In this document: positions 35,078 to 44,203 of the stretch, in pieces
Position numbering within the stretch: position 1 is the first letter of the stretch
How the letters are laid out: every line of letters starts with the position of its first letter
Origin: Skermanella mucosa
GTDB taxonomy: Bacteria > Pseudomonadota > Alphaproteobacteria > Azospirillales > Azospirillaceae
Assembly (NCBI RefSeq): GCF_016765655.2
Contig: NZ_CP086106.1
Location: 979,501 to 1,043,500 of the forward strand
Reading direction: 5' to 3'
Length of the DNA stretch: 64,000 nt
Notes under the pieces: generated by a model
What the model saw: the letters and a program-made list of their open reading frames with translations, nothing else
What the model was told of the DNA's origin: nothing
Databases searched by the model: none
Program-made: the position numbers and the translations under genes

Positions 35078-37804
35078 ATGTCCAAGCCGTCGATGGCGCT
35101 GCCGTCCTTCCTGAGACGGTATTTCGAAGTTCCGGCCTGCGTCGTCGAACTGGCGGTCCTGGGAGCCCTGGCGTCCGGCGGCATCCTGGTCCTGACCACC
35201 AGCAGCGCCGCGCTCTTCCTGGCCAAGGAAGGCAGCGACGCCATGCCGGTCTTCTACATCCTGCTCGCCGCCGTCTCGATCCCGCTGGCGTCGGCCGTCT
35301 CGGCGGTGCTGTCGCGCTGGCTGACGCTGCGGGTCTCCGCGGCCCTGTGCCTCGCCTCGGCCCTGATGGGGATGGTTCTTTGGGCGATGGCCGTCGCGGA
35401 GACCCCGGGCGCCACCCACGCCGCCTACATCGCGGCCTACAGCCTGGAGATCCTCTACGACACGCTCTTCTGGCTGCTCGCATCGGAATACCTGACGACG
35501 CTCGACATGAAGCGGCACGCGGCCCAGCTTGCCATGGCCTTCGGCGCCGGCGGCGTCGGCGGCGGGCTGATCGGCTCGGCACTTTCCCACGTCGTCGCGA
35601 CCCAGACGCTGTTCCTGGTGTCGTCGGTCCTGTTCGGCCTCGCCCTCCTGCAGTGCCTGCGCATCGGGCGGCGGCTCGAACGGCTGGGCGACGGGGAAGA
35701 CGAGGACGAGTGCGGAATCCTGGACGCGCTGCGGTCCCTGGGCGGTACCATCGCCGGCTTTCCCCTGATCGCCGCGATCGGCCTCGGTATCCTGCTGATG
35801 TCGGCCCTGTTCTGCCTCCAGGACTACCTGGCGATGGTGGTCTATGCCGAAGCCTTCGAGGACGAGGATGCGCTGGCCGGGTTCCTGGCCCTCGTCTATT
35901 CCGCCCAGCAGGCGGCGGAGCTTGTCATCCTGGCGCTGTTCGGGCGGCTCGTCCTGGAACGGGGAAGCCCGCTGCTGCGCAACCTGATCTTTCCGGCGAC
36001 CACCCTGCTGAGCCTGGCCGGGCTCTTCCTCGTCTGGGGCCTGCCCGCCGCCATCGTCATGCACATGAACGCCAACGCGGTGTCGAACGCGATCTTCGAA
36101 CCGGTCAAGACGCTGAACTATGCCGCGATCCCCTACCGGGTCCTGGGGCAGGTTCGCATGCTGGTGGAGGGGGCCATCTACCCCGCCGGCATCGCGCTGT
36201 CCGGCGTCGGCCTGCTGTGGCTCCAGGGCTGGGCGGACACGCGCACCGTCCTGCTGGTCACCATGGGCCTCGCGGCGCTGTTCGCCGCCGTCTGTGCTTC
36301 CATCGGCGTGGGATTCCTGCCCAGCCTGCTGAAAAGCCTGCGCCGGCGGGCGGCCGGTCCGCTCGACTCCAGGCGGCGTGGGGGAGCGCACCGGTTCTCC
36401 CGGGCCGACATCCTGGCGCTCCATGCCCATCCCGATCCCCAGGTCCGGCGCCACGCCGGGGAGCTGGCCAGGAAGTTCGCTCCCGACCTGGCTCTCGACC
36501 TGGCTCTCGACGGGGGGGCCGGGCGGCCCGCCCAGGCGCCGGCGTCGCGGGGTGCCGTCGTCGTCCTGGACCCGGTGCGCCATATCCAGGCGCTGGCGCG
36601 CATGCTGGAGCAGGGATCCGCGGAAGCGCGACAGAACGCCGCGGAGGCGCTGGGCCGGTGCGGCGACGCCGCCGTTCCGGAGATCCTGCCTCGGCTCGCC
36701 TCCCGCCGGCCCGAGGTTGCCAATGCGGCCGTGCTGGCGTTGGGGGCAATCGGGACGCGCCGCGCCCGGCGCATCCTGCTGGACCATTTGGCCCCGCTCT
36801 ACCGGCAGGCCCATTACAATCTTCACGGACTGGCGGCGGTCACGGGACTGTTCGACCCGTCCCAATCGCTGGTCGACGTGATGACCGCCGCCATCCGGGC
36901 GAGCAACCGGCGCATCATCTGGCGGGTGCTGATGGTCAAGGCGGCGCTGGGCAACAAGCGCGACATCCGGTTGCTTTACAGCCTCGCCCACTCGTCGGAC
37001 GCCCGCATACGGGCGGATGCCATCGAGGCGCTTTCAAGCCTGCCGACCGGCCGCTTCATCCGCCCGGTGCTGGCCCTGCTGGAAGCGGGCGCGGGCGATG
37101 CGCCGCCTGCGGCGGACTCCCCGCGAGCGGTGCGGTCGCCGACCCAGGCGGCGGGCGCCGTGATGAGGGCGGCTTCGGCCGACCGTTGGACCCGCTTGCT
37201 GGCCGCCCGCCTGCTCGACGACGCCGCGGTTCCCGCCACCGGAGAAAACGCCATGCTCGATCTGATCCTGTTCCTCAAGACGCTTCCCCTGTTCCAGGCG
37301 CTGACCCTGGAGGAGGTGGGCTTCTTGGCGGAGCGGGCCGAAACCGCGACGCCCTCCGCCGGAACCTCCCTGTTCGAGGCCGGCGAGCCGATCCGCTATC
37401 TCTCGGTGATCCGCGCCGGCACCGCCGAACTGCGGATCGACGGGGTGCCGGTGGACCGGATCGGCGCCGGAGGCGCGTTCGGCGAGACCGCGTTCCTGGA
37501 GGACGCGAGCTACCCCTTGGGCGGCATCGCCGTGACGGATATGGTCGTGCTGCGGTTCCACCGCGCGCTGATCGCCGACCTGGTTGCCGAACACCCCATG
37601 GCGCTGCCGCCGCTCCTCGCGGACTGGCAGCGCCGGCTCGCCCGCCTCTACGGCCGGCTGGCCGAGCAGACCGCGCCCGGTCCGGGCAGGACCGGCGCCC
37701 GGCTCCAGCTGATCCACAGGACCGAGATCCAAGCTGCCGCCACCGCCACCGCCACCGATGTCCATGCCGCCGCCCGGCAGGGGAGCCCCGACGAATGCGC
37801 CTGA
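35078..37804 (+). CDS. NTT-like membrane protein fused to HEAT-like repeats and cyclic-nucleotide-binding domain
   Basis: Protein of 908 residues. Residues about 20-425 form roughly 12 membrane segments, with similarity to nucleotide transporter (ADP/ATP translocase-like) or MFS proteins: FGAGGVGGGLIGSALS and SNAIFEPVKTLNYAAIP. A helical-repeat region (about 445-700) with HEAT-like units (AEALGRCGDAAVPEILPRLAS, then VANAAVLALGAIG) follows. The last 130 residues are a CRP/CAP-type cyclic-nucleotide-binding fold: LPLFQALTLEEVGFLAE, SLFEAGEPIRYLSVIRAG and GAGGAFGETAFLED. This could make transport or signalling responsive to a nucleotide. The stop overlaps the start of the CHASE4 kinase gene (ATG 37795), so the two are translationally coupled. 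Confidence 0.85.
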   Translation: MSKPSMALPSFLRRYFEVPACVVELAVLGALASGGILVLTTSSAALFLAKEGSDAMPVFYILLAAVSIPLASAVSAVLSRWLTLRVSAALCLASALMGMVLWAMAVAETPGATHAAYIAAYSLEILYDTLFWLLASEYLTTLDMKRHAAQLAMAFGAGGVGGGLIGSALSHVVATQTLFLVSSVLFGLALLQCLRIGRRLERLGDGEDEDECGILDALRSLGGTIAGFPLIAAIGLGILLMSALFCLQDYLAMVVYAEAFEDEDALAGFLALVYSAQQAAELVILALFGRLVLERGSPLLRNLIFPATTLLSLAGLFLVWGLPAAIVMHMNANAVSNAIFEPVKTLNYAAIPYRVLGQVRMLVEGAIYPAGIALSGVGLLWLQGWADTRTVLLVTMGLAALFAAVCASIGVGFLPSLLKSLRRRAAGPLDSRRRGGAHRFSRADILALHAHPDPQVRRHAGELARKFAPDLALDLALDGGAGRPAQAPASRGAVVVLDPVRHIQALARMLEQGSAEARQNAAEALGRCGDAAVPEILPRLASRRPEVANAAVLALGAIGTRRARRILLDHLAPLYRQAHYNLHGLAAVTGLFDPSQSLVDVMTAAIRASNRRIIWRVLMVKAALGNKRDIRLLYSLAHSSDARIRADAIEALSSLPTGRFIRPVLALLEAGAGDAPPAADSPRAVRSPTQAAGAVMRAASADRWTRLLAARLLDDAAVPATGENAMLDLILFLKTLPLFQALTLEEVGFLAERAETATPSAGTSLFEAGEPIRYLSVIRAGTAELRIDGVPVDRIGAGGAFGETAFLEDASYPLGGIAVTDMVVLRFHRALIADLVAEHPMALPPLLADWQRRLARLYGRLAEQTAPGPGRTGARLQLIHRTEIQAAATATATDVHAAARQGSPDECA

Positions 37805-39789
37805 TACACCGTGTCATCCTTATCCTGTCGGCAGCGGCGCTCGCGATGCTGGTGGGCAATGCCCTGATCGTCCACCTGATCGTCGGCGAGGAGTTCAGGT
37901 CGATCGAGAGCGCCCTGGCGGAGCGCAACGCCGACCGCGCGGTCGATGCCGTTTCGGACAACCTGGCCCATCTGCGCGGCTCCGCCCTGGACTGGGCCAC
38001 CTGGGACAGCAGCTACCGGTTCATGCGGGGCGAGGGCGTCCGGGAGTTCGTCGGGCAGAACCTGGTGCCGCAGAGCTTCCAGGGCATCAGGGTCAACCTG
38101 ATGTATTTCGTCCGGTTCGACGGCACGGTGGCCTGGGGGGATATCCTCGACCTCTCGGCGGGCGAGGCCGTGGACCTGCCGGAAATGTCCAAGGAGCTGC
38201 TGACGCCGGCCCAGCTCGCCCTGTTCTCCACCGGGGAGGAGGAGGTGACCGCCACCCCGTCGGGCATCCTGATGACGTCCAGGGGGCCGATGCTGGTCGT
38301 CAGCGCACCGATCCTCCGGGCCGACGGCACGGGACCGGCCGCCGGCTTCCTGCTGCTGGGGCGCTTCCTGGATGCCGGCCTGGTGGACCGGCTCGGCCGG
38401 CAGGTCCATGCCCGCTTCACCCTCGATCCGATCGACGCCGCCGGCGGCAAGGTCTCCGGCGGTGCCGGGGACGGCCCGGCGGCACCGGCCGTCCAGGAAC
38501 CGACCGGGGAACTGCAGCGGGACCGCAGGGCGGAGGCGCCGCGGAACCGGGAGGTGACGGTGGGCAAGGATCACCTGACGGTCCGCACGGTGCTCAACGA
38601 CATCGCGGGCAAGCCCGCCCTGGCTCTGGAGACCAGTTACGCCCGCACCATCAGCGAGGCCGGAAGCAGCATGGTCAACTACGTGATCGCGCTGATGGCC
38701 GCGGTGCTGGCGCTCGCCGGCCTGGCGATCCTGCTGATGCTGAACCGGACGGTCGTCAAGCCGGTCGCCCGCCTGATGCGGCGCGTCCTGGAGGCACGCG
38801 GCGGCACCATTCCGGAGTCCGGCCCGGAGTTCGCCGCGTCGGCCAGCTTCTCCGCCGCCGGGGAATCGCCCGACGAGATCGTGATCCTGGAGAACGAGTT
38901 CGAGCGCACGATCCAGCAGCTCGACGAGACCCAGAAACGGCTGGTCGAGCAGAGCTTCTATACCGGCATGGCGGAGCTGGTCGGCGGCATGACCCACAAT
39001 GTCCGGAACGCGCTGACCCCGATCTCGATCAAGCTTTGGCATATCGGGCGGGCGCTCGACATGGCCCATCTCGACAGGATGGAGGCGGCCGTCGGGCGCG
39101 TCGAGGCGGCGACCGCCGACCGACAGGACTGCGCCCTCGCCGTGACGTACCTGAAAGCCTGCATGGAGCATCTGCGCACCAGCCACTCGACCATCGAGAC
39201 CGACATCGGCGTGATCGGCGACCAGGCGACTCAGATCGAGCAGATCTTCTATGACCATGAGCGTTTCAGCCGGGCAAAACGTCAGGTTGAGACAATCGAC
39301 ATCTCCCGTGTGGTCGACGAGGCCTCGAAACTGTTGCAGAATGGCGAGAAGATCAGGATCGCGGTGGCGCCCGGCGTGGCGAAGCTGCCCGCCGTTCGCG
39401 GCCATCACGTGGTCCTGACCCAGGTGTTCGGCAACCTGATCGTGAATGCCGAGGAGGCGATCCTGGCCGCGGGTCGCGGGGCCGGAACGATCTCGATCGA
39501 TGGCGAACTGGTGAGGCGCGACGGCGTGGACATGGTGGAACTGCACGTTTCCGACGATGGGCAGGGTATTCCGGAGGACAAGCTGGACCGGATCTTCGAG
39601 CGCGGCTACAGCACCCGCCGGGTCCACAGCGGCGGCATCGGTCTGCACTGGTGCGCGAACAGCCTGGCGGGAATGGGCGGCGGCATCTGGGCGGTCAGCG
39701 ACGGCATCGGCCGGGGCGCGCGGATGGTGGTCCGGCTCCCGGCCAGGAAGAGGGTCTTCAATTTCGACAGCCTGAAAGAGACGGCATGA
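37795..39789 (+). CDS. CHASE4-domain sensor histidine kinase
   Basis: Sensor kinase of 664 residues. Membrane segment 1 is about residues 6-27; the periplasmic part carries a CHASE4-like sequence (SALDWATWDSSYRFM, then LMYFVRFDGTVAWG) and a Pro/Ala/Glu-rich linker near 225-265. Membrane segment 2 is about 300-322. The cytoplasmic part has a coiled-coil connector, phospho-acceptor His in GGMTHNVRNALTPI, and an HATPase with NLIVNAEEAIL, DDGQGIPEDKL and GGIGLHWCANSL. The THNVRNALTP H-box is of the non-EnvZ class. It overlaps the upstream gene by 10 bases and the downstream receiver by ATGA, so all are coexpressed; the receiver is the expected partner. Confidence 0.9.
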   Translation: MRLIHRVILILSAAALAMLVGNALIVHLIVGEEFRSIESALAERNADRAVDAVSDNLAHLRGSALDWATWDSSYRFMRGEGVREFVGQNLVPQSFQGIRVNLMYFVRFDGTVAWGDILDLSAGEAVDLPEMSKELLTPAQLALFSTGEEEVTATPSGILMTSRGPMLVVSAPILRADGTGPAAGFLLLGRFLDAGLVDRLGRQVHARFTLDPIDAAGGKVSGGAGDGPAAPAVQEPTGELQRDRRAEAPRNREVTVGKDHLTVRTVLNDIAGKPALALETSYARTISEAGSSMVNYVIALMAAVLALAGLAILLMLNRTVVKPVARLMRRVLEARGGTIPESGPEFAASASFSAAGESPDEIVILENEFERTIQQLDETQKRLVEQSFYTGMAELVGGMTHNVRNALTPISIKLWHIGRALDMAHLDRMEAAVGRVEAATADRQDCALAVTYLKACMEHLRTSHSTIETDIGVIGDQATQIEQIFYDHERFSRAKRQVETIDISRVVDEASKLLQNGEKIRIAVAPGVAKLPAVRGHHVVLTQVFGNLIVNAEEAILAAGRGAGTISIDGELVRRDGVDMVELHVSDDGQGIPEDKLDRIFERGYSTRRVHSGGIGLHWCANSLAGMGGGIWAVSDGIGRGARMVVRLPARKRVFNFDSLKETA

Positions 39790-40328
39790 GGACGACCCAA
39801 CCTTTCCGCGTCCTGGCGGCTGATGACGAGCCCATGCTGCTCGACAGCTACCGCTATGTCATCGACGACCTGGCGCCGAGGCGCGACCGCATCACCGAAA
39901 TCGAGGAACAGCTTTTCGGCCGGTCGGAAGACCCCGCGAACCTGGAAGTGGAACTGGTCTGCGTGCGCCAGGGTGAGCCGGCGGTCGCCCAGGTCCTGGA
40001 GGGGCTGCGGACAGGTCGGCCGTTCGGCGCGGCGTTCCTGGACGTCCGGATGCCGCCCGGCATCTCCGGACTGGAGGCGGCCAAGCGCATCCGGGAACTG
40101 GACGGCCTGATCAGCATCGTGATCGTCAGCGGCTTCACCGGGGTGGACGCCCGGGAGATCACCCGCGACATTCCGCCGGCCGACCGCCTGTTCTTCCTGG
40201 CCAAGCCGTTCCAGGCCCGCGAACTCCAGCAATATGTCCTGTCCTTCTCCGCCCGGCACGAGAGCGACCGGAAGATGCTGGAGGCGGAAGCCGCGCGGAG
40301 CCGGAACCTGCACCAGTATTGTGGCTGA
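39786..40328 (+). CDS. Single-domain response regulator with insert
   Basis: Receiver protein of 180 residues. Acidic pocket AADDEP (about residue 13), phospho-acceptor Asp in AAFLDVRMPPG (about 90), SG in IVIVSGF and Lys in FFLAKPFQ are intact. The receiver is about 35 residues longer than usual between strands 1 and 3 (segment around DRITEIEEQLFGRSEDPANL), an insertion also seen in receivers paired with this type of kinase. There is no DNA-binding domain; the C-terminal helix is charged. It probably relays phosphate within the SET/NTT/kinase operon. Confidence 0.85.
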   Translation: MRTTQPFRVLAADDEPMLLDSYRYVIDDLAPRRDRITEIEEQLFGRSEDPANLEVELVCVRQGEPAVAQVLEGLRTGRPFGAAFLDVRMPPGISGLEAAKRIRELDGLISIVIVSGFTGVDAREITRDIPPADRLFFLAKPFQARELQQYVLSFSARHESDRKMLEAEAARSRNLHQYCG

Positions 40329-40434
40329 CGGTTCCGCGGACGGGTGTCCGCGGGCGACTGGTTAACCGCTCGGAAATGCATTCCCGCTAGGCTGCGGCGG
40401 CAAGCCGCTCAGTCCTATCCGGGGTCACAGTTCC

Positions 40435-41028
40435 ATGCGCCGTCCCGTCGCCGCCATCGCCCTCCTGCTCGGCCTCGGCGCCTGCCAGGCCGCTCCGCCC
40501 AGGCCGGAGGCGACGGTCGCCGCCCCTCCGGCACCCGCCGCGGCCCCGCGGTTCGAGGCGGTGCCGGGGAAGTGGGTCGCGGCCAAGGCGGCCAACCTGC
40601 GCGCCGGGCCGGGGACGGATTTTCCGATCGTCGGCGGGGTGCGGCCGGGCGACCCGCTCGACGTGCTGGGCCGGCCGCCGGGAACCGAATGGCTCGCGCT
40701 GCGGCAAGGGAATTCACAGGTCTTCATCCATAAGCGGCTGACCCACCAGACCGACGAGCCTCCGCCGGTGACCCAGCGGGTCGTCGTCGCCATGCCGGCC
40801 CCAATCCGCCAAGCCGCCCCGGCACCGGCCGCCGACGCGCCGGCCCCGGTCCCGGCGACCGTGCCGGCCAGCACGCCCGTGGCCGCGCCAGCGGCAGCGG
40901 CCGGCGCGCCGGCGGGCGCACCGGTCGCCCTGGCGGGTGGGCGGACCCAAACAGGGGCGGCGCCGAGGGGCGTCGGCGACTGGGTGGCGACCGGCGATCC
41001 CGTGCCGCTCAGGCCGATCGCCCGCTGA
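40435..41028 (+). CDS. SH3-domain lipoprotein
   Basis: Exported protein of 197 residues with a lipobox LGAC (Cys at residue 17), a short Pro/Ala linker, then one bacterial SH3 domain (about 48-105): WVAAKAANLRAGPGTDFPIVGGV and GTEWLALRQGNSQVFIHKRL. SH3b domains bind cell-wall peptides. The remaining 90 residues are Ala/Pro-rich and low complexity. Last 20 bases overlap the end of the convergent CHASE4/PAS kinase gene. Confidence 0.8.
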   Translation: MRRPVAAIALLLGLGACQAAPPRPEATVAAPPAPAAAPRFEAVPGKWVAAKAANLRAGPGTDFPIVGGVRPGDPLDVLGRPPGTEWLALRQGNSQVFIHKRLTHQTDEPPPVTQRVVVAMPAPIRQAAPAPAADAPAPVPATVPASTPVAAPAAAAGAPAGAPVALAGGRTQTGAAPRGVGDWVATGDPVPLRPIAR

Positions 41029-43045
41029 CCGAGCGCAACGCCGCCCGCCGTTTCGGGGCGGGCAAGGTGACGGTCACCGTCGTGCCGCGTTCCGGCTCGC
41101 TGGCCAGGTCGAGTTCGCCGCCGTGGAGTTCCGCCAGCATCTTGGCCAGCGGCAAGCCGAGACCGGTGCCCTGGTGCCGCCGCGACATCGAATCGTCGAT
41201 CTGGCGGAAAGGCTCCAGGGCGATCCGGATGTCCTCCGGCCGCATCCCGACGCCGGTATCCCGCACGCTGATCTCCAGGCCGCCTTCGGCCGGCCAGCGG
41301 ACGGCGATATCGACGCGTCCCCCGCCCGGGGTGAACTTCACCGCGTTGGACAGCAGGTTCAGGATGATCTGGCGTAGCCGCACCTTGTCGGCGGTGATCT
41401 CGACCGGATGCGGGGGCAGGCTGGTTTCCAGCGTCACGTTGCCCTGGTCCGCCTCGCTCTCCATCAGGTCGGCGCAGGATCTCACCAGGGCGGAGACATC
41501 GACGGTTTCCGGGTGAAGCTCCATGCGCCCGGCCTCGACCTTCGACAGGTCGAGCACGTCGCTGATGACCTCCAGCAAATGCGAGCCGGAGGAGTTGATG
41601 GCGGCGGCATATTCCTTCTGCTTGGGTGTCAGCGGCCCGAAGAACTCGCGCAGCAGCATGTCGGAGAAACCGATGATCGCATTCAGCGGCGTGCGCAGTT
41701 CGTGGCTCATGTTCGCCAGGAAATGGCTCTTGACCCGGCTCGCCGCTTCCGCCTCCGCGCAGGCGTCGAGCGCCCGCTGTTCCGCCAGGCGCCGCGCGGT
41801 CACGTCGGTGTGGGTTCCGATCATGCGGCGCGCGGCGCCCGCCGCGTTGCGGGTCACGACCCTGCCGCGCGCCAGGATCCAGTGCCAACCGCCGTCCTTC
41901 GCCCGCATCCGGTGCTCGACCTCGTATGTCGCGCTGCGGCCCTGGCGGCATTCGGCCAGCGCCCGCATCACTTCGGGCAGGTCGTCCGGATGGACCAGGC
42001 TCTCCCACGCGCCGGTCCTGGGTTCGATCTCGTCCGGCCGGTAGCCCAGCATGGTCGCCCAGCGCGCGCTGAAATGGGCCTCGCCGGTCTCGATGTTCCA
42101 GTCCCACAGCCCGTCGCGCGCCGCGTCCATCGCCAGCGCCAGCCGCTCCTCGCTGGTGGCCAGGTGCTCGGCGAACTGCCGGACCCGCGACAGGACGAGG
42201 GCGAGCAGCAGGCCCATGATCAGGCCGACCGCCAGCAGAGGGGGCAGGAACCAGGTGAGGAAGTCGCGCCCCGGCGTGGGAGGTTTCCAGCTCAGCGTCG
42301 CCAGCCTGTTTCCCAGGGGGGTCATCAAGGGTGCCGTCAGCGAGCCCGCTTTCTCCGCTTCGGGCGGCAGGATCGCGAAGTCGTTGACATGGGCGGTCTG
42401 GCCGATGAGTTCGAGGAACTTGCCGTCCATCCTGCGCAGGATGGCCAGCGTGCCCAGCGGCGGCGGTTCCGCGAAATCGGTGCTTCCCGCCTCCGGCGTG
42501 AAGCGCGAGACCGCCGCGATATGGATCGAGCCGCCCAGGTCCAGGATACCCGTGGCCACCACGGGTTCCGATGGCCCGGACGCCATGGCCTGCCGCAACA
42601 GCTGGCGGAGTTCCGGATCGGCGCCGATCTCCCGGCCGGCCTCCGCTCCGCCCTCGAACCGCTCGTCGGTACGGCCGTAGATCTGCGAGCCGCTTTCGTT
42701 GAATACGAAGACCGCGGCCGCGGCATGCTGGTCGATCAGGTAGTCTCCGAAGTCGCTGTCGGCGTAATCGGCATCGAACTCGATGAAGAGGCGGGTGATC
42801 GGCTCGTCCCACCAGGTATAGTCCTTGGCGAGCACGGCGAGCGCGGTCTTCTCTTCCGACAAGGCATGCTCGACCATCCGCCTGGAGTCGACCGCAGCCT
42901 TCCTGTCCTGCCAGAATGCCGAGATGCTCGCCAGCCCGAAGATGGTCGCGGCGCCCACGGCGAACATGAAGACGACAGGAATTACGAGACGCCGAACGAG
43001 CGGTGAGCCCGGAAGCACTATCATCCAGCCCCCTTCAGAGAGCAC
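41009..43045 (-). CDS. CHASE4-PAS hybrid-type sensor histidine kinase
   Basis: Sensor kinase of 678 residues. Membrane segment 1 is about 18-42; the CHASE4 sensor (about 60-230) has AKDYTWWDEPITRLFIEF. Membrane segment 2 is about 268-290. A PAS domain with PAC (about 305-430) carries AARDGLWDWNIETGEAHFS and WHWILARGR. HisKA has His in NMSHELRTPLNAIIGF, and the HATPase has NLLSNAVKF, DTGVGM and GTGLGLPLA. ATG 43024 is an alternative start. No receiver or DNA-binding regulator is adjacent, so it is an orphan kinase; the 20-base overlap with the convergent SH3 gene is unusual. Confidence 0.92.
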   Translation of the reverse strand: MLSEGGWMIVLPGSPLVRRLVIPVVFMFAVGAATIFGLASISAFWQDRKAAVDSRRMVEHALSEEKTALAVLAKDYTWWDEPITRLFIEFDADYADSDFGDYLIDQHAAAAVFVFNESGSQIYGRTDERFEGGAEAGREIGADPELRQLLRQAMASGPSEPVVATGILDLGGSIHIAAVSRFTPEAGSTDFAEPPPLGTLAILRRMDGKFLELIGQTAHVNDFAILPPEAEKAGSLTAPLMTPLGNRLATLSWKPPTPGRDFLTWFLPPLLAVGLIMGLLLALVLSRVRQFAEHLATSEERLALAMDAARDGLWDWNIETGEAHFSARWATMLGYRPDEIEPRTGAWESLVHPDDLPEVMRALAECRQGRSATYEVEHRMRAKDGGWHWILARGRVVTRNAAGAARRMIGTHTDVTARRLAEQRALDACAEAEAASRVKSHFLANMSHELRTPLNAIIGFSDMLLREFFGPLTPKQKEYAAAINSSGSHLLEVISDVLDLSKVEAGRMELHPETVDVSALVRSCADLMESEADQGNVTLETSLPPHPVEITADKVRLRQIILNLLSNAVKFTPGGGRVDIAVRWPAEGGLEISVRDTGVGMRPEDIRIALEPFRQIDDSMSRRHQGTGLGLPLAKMLAELHGGELDLASEPERGTTVTVTLPAPKRRAALRSVSGRSA

Positions 43046-43309
43046 TATCGCCCTTTGTTCGACATTATTAAGGCCTGGCCGCCTTGATCAACAGTCTAAA
43101 GGTTCTCCTGCATCTGAGAAAGGTGATAGCGGGGGTGTCGGTGCAATCAAAACATGGTGCAGACAGGTCTTTTTTGAAGTTGCATTGCCGGCAGGGATGA
43201 CGTTTACGTTTGCGTCAACCCAGTCATGGATAGTTGCTCCCGGAACAGACCCGACTCTCTTGTTCGCCGACATTCGCCGGGCGCGCTGCCTTCCGCAGGC
43301 GCATGGACC

Positions 43310-44173
43310 TCAATCATCCTCCTCCTTCACCTGCGCATGGGCGAGCAGAGCCACCAGTCCCACTCCGCCGACGACGTTGCCCAGCAACGTCGGCAGCAGG
43401 AACCCGATCGCGTATTCGCTCCAGTCCACCGCTCCGGCGAAGGCGGCATAGGCCACTTCCACCGATCCGGCGATGATGTGGGAAAGCTGCCCGAGGGCCA
43501 CCAGATAGGTCAGCCCGATGATCACGAAGGGCTTCGCCGAACCGGCCAGGGGCAGCAGCCAGACGAGCAGGGCGATGATCCAGCCGGCGAAGATGGCTTT
43601 GGCGAACGTGGCCGTGGGGCTCGGCTCCGCGGCATGGACGCCAAGCTGGAGGAACTGTTCCTTGGCTTCGGGCGAGAACACCCCGGTCGATTCGACGGCG
43701 AAGGCGAAGATCAGCGTGCCGAGGATGTTGGCCATGAAGACGATGGCCCAGAGCCTGACCACGTCGCGCAGGCCGACCCAGCTCCGCTCGTACAGGAGGG
43801 GAAGGATCACGGTCAGCGTGTTTTCCGTGAACAGCTGCTGCCGGCCCAGGATGACGATCAGGAAGCCGAAGCTGTAGCCGAAGCTGCTGATCAGCGGCCG
43901 CCACGGTTCGTCGGGCAGGCCGGCGCGGAGCAGCCCGTCGCCGACCATGGAGAAGCCCATGGAGAGCCCGGCTGCCAGCGCAGACCACATCAGCGAGGAT
44001 GTCGGGCGGCGCAGTTCCTCCTCGCCTTCTATGCGCACCGCCTCATGGACGATGAGGGTGCGGGGAGCGGAGATGCTGTCGGCGTCCTTACGCTCTTGCG
44101 AGGCGAGCTTGGAGGAGGGAACGTGGCGGGTATCTACCATGGATGGGTCCGATCTGACGGTTGACCCAGCCAT
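43310..44173 (-). CDS. Formate/nitrite transporter (FNT) family channel, YfdC-like
   Basis: Membrane protein of about 287 residues; TTG 44185, ATG 44173 and ATG 44140 are possible starts and none has a clear ribosome site. Six membrane segments from about residue 60 match the FNT fold: SSLMWSALAAGLSMGFSMV, the second-helix FTENTLTVILPLL and the fifth-helix segment SHIIAGSVEVAYA that holds the conserved His. Members are pentameric channels for formate, nitrite or hydrosulfide; the EELRRP N-terminal mark resembles YfdC-type rather than FocA. It is 264 bases from the kinase gene and downstream of opgH with a 30-60 base gap. Confidence 0.85.
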   Translation of the reverse strand: MAGSTVRSDPSMVDTRHVPSSKLASQERKDADSISAPRTLIVHEAVRIEGEEELRRPTSSLMWSALAAGLSMGFSMVGDGLLRAGLPDEPWRPLISSFGYSFGFLIVILGRQQLFTENTLTVILPLLYERSWVGLRDVVRLWAIVFMANILGTLIFAFAVESTGVFSPEAKEQFLQLGVHAAEPSPTATFAKAIFAGWIIALLVWLLPLAGSAKPFVIIGLTYLVALGQLSHIIAGSVEVAYAAFAGAVDWSEYAIGFLLPTLLGNVVGGVGLVALLAHAQVKEEDD

Positions 44174-44203
44174 AACGGATAGCAACGCCGATCGGCGCAG
44201 GCA

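Noticed and set aside
34462-37794. Plus-strand open frame extending upstream of the CHASE4 kinase, as if it were a 1775-residue fusion
   Set aside because: The upstream part overlaps the SET and NTT-like genes in another frame and has shadow-like composition. The kinase has a good ATG at 37795.
43203-43218. Second LiuR-like site (TTTACGTTTGCGTCAA) upstream of the CHASE4-PAS kinase
   Set aside because: It differs from the fadL site at three positions, is not palindromic in the centre and lies upstream of a gene unrelated to the LiuR regulon. It is too weak to annotate.
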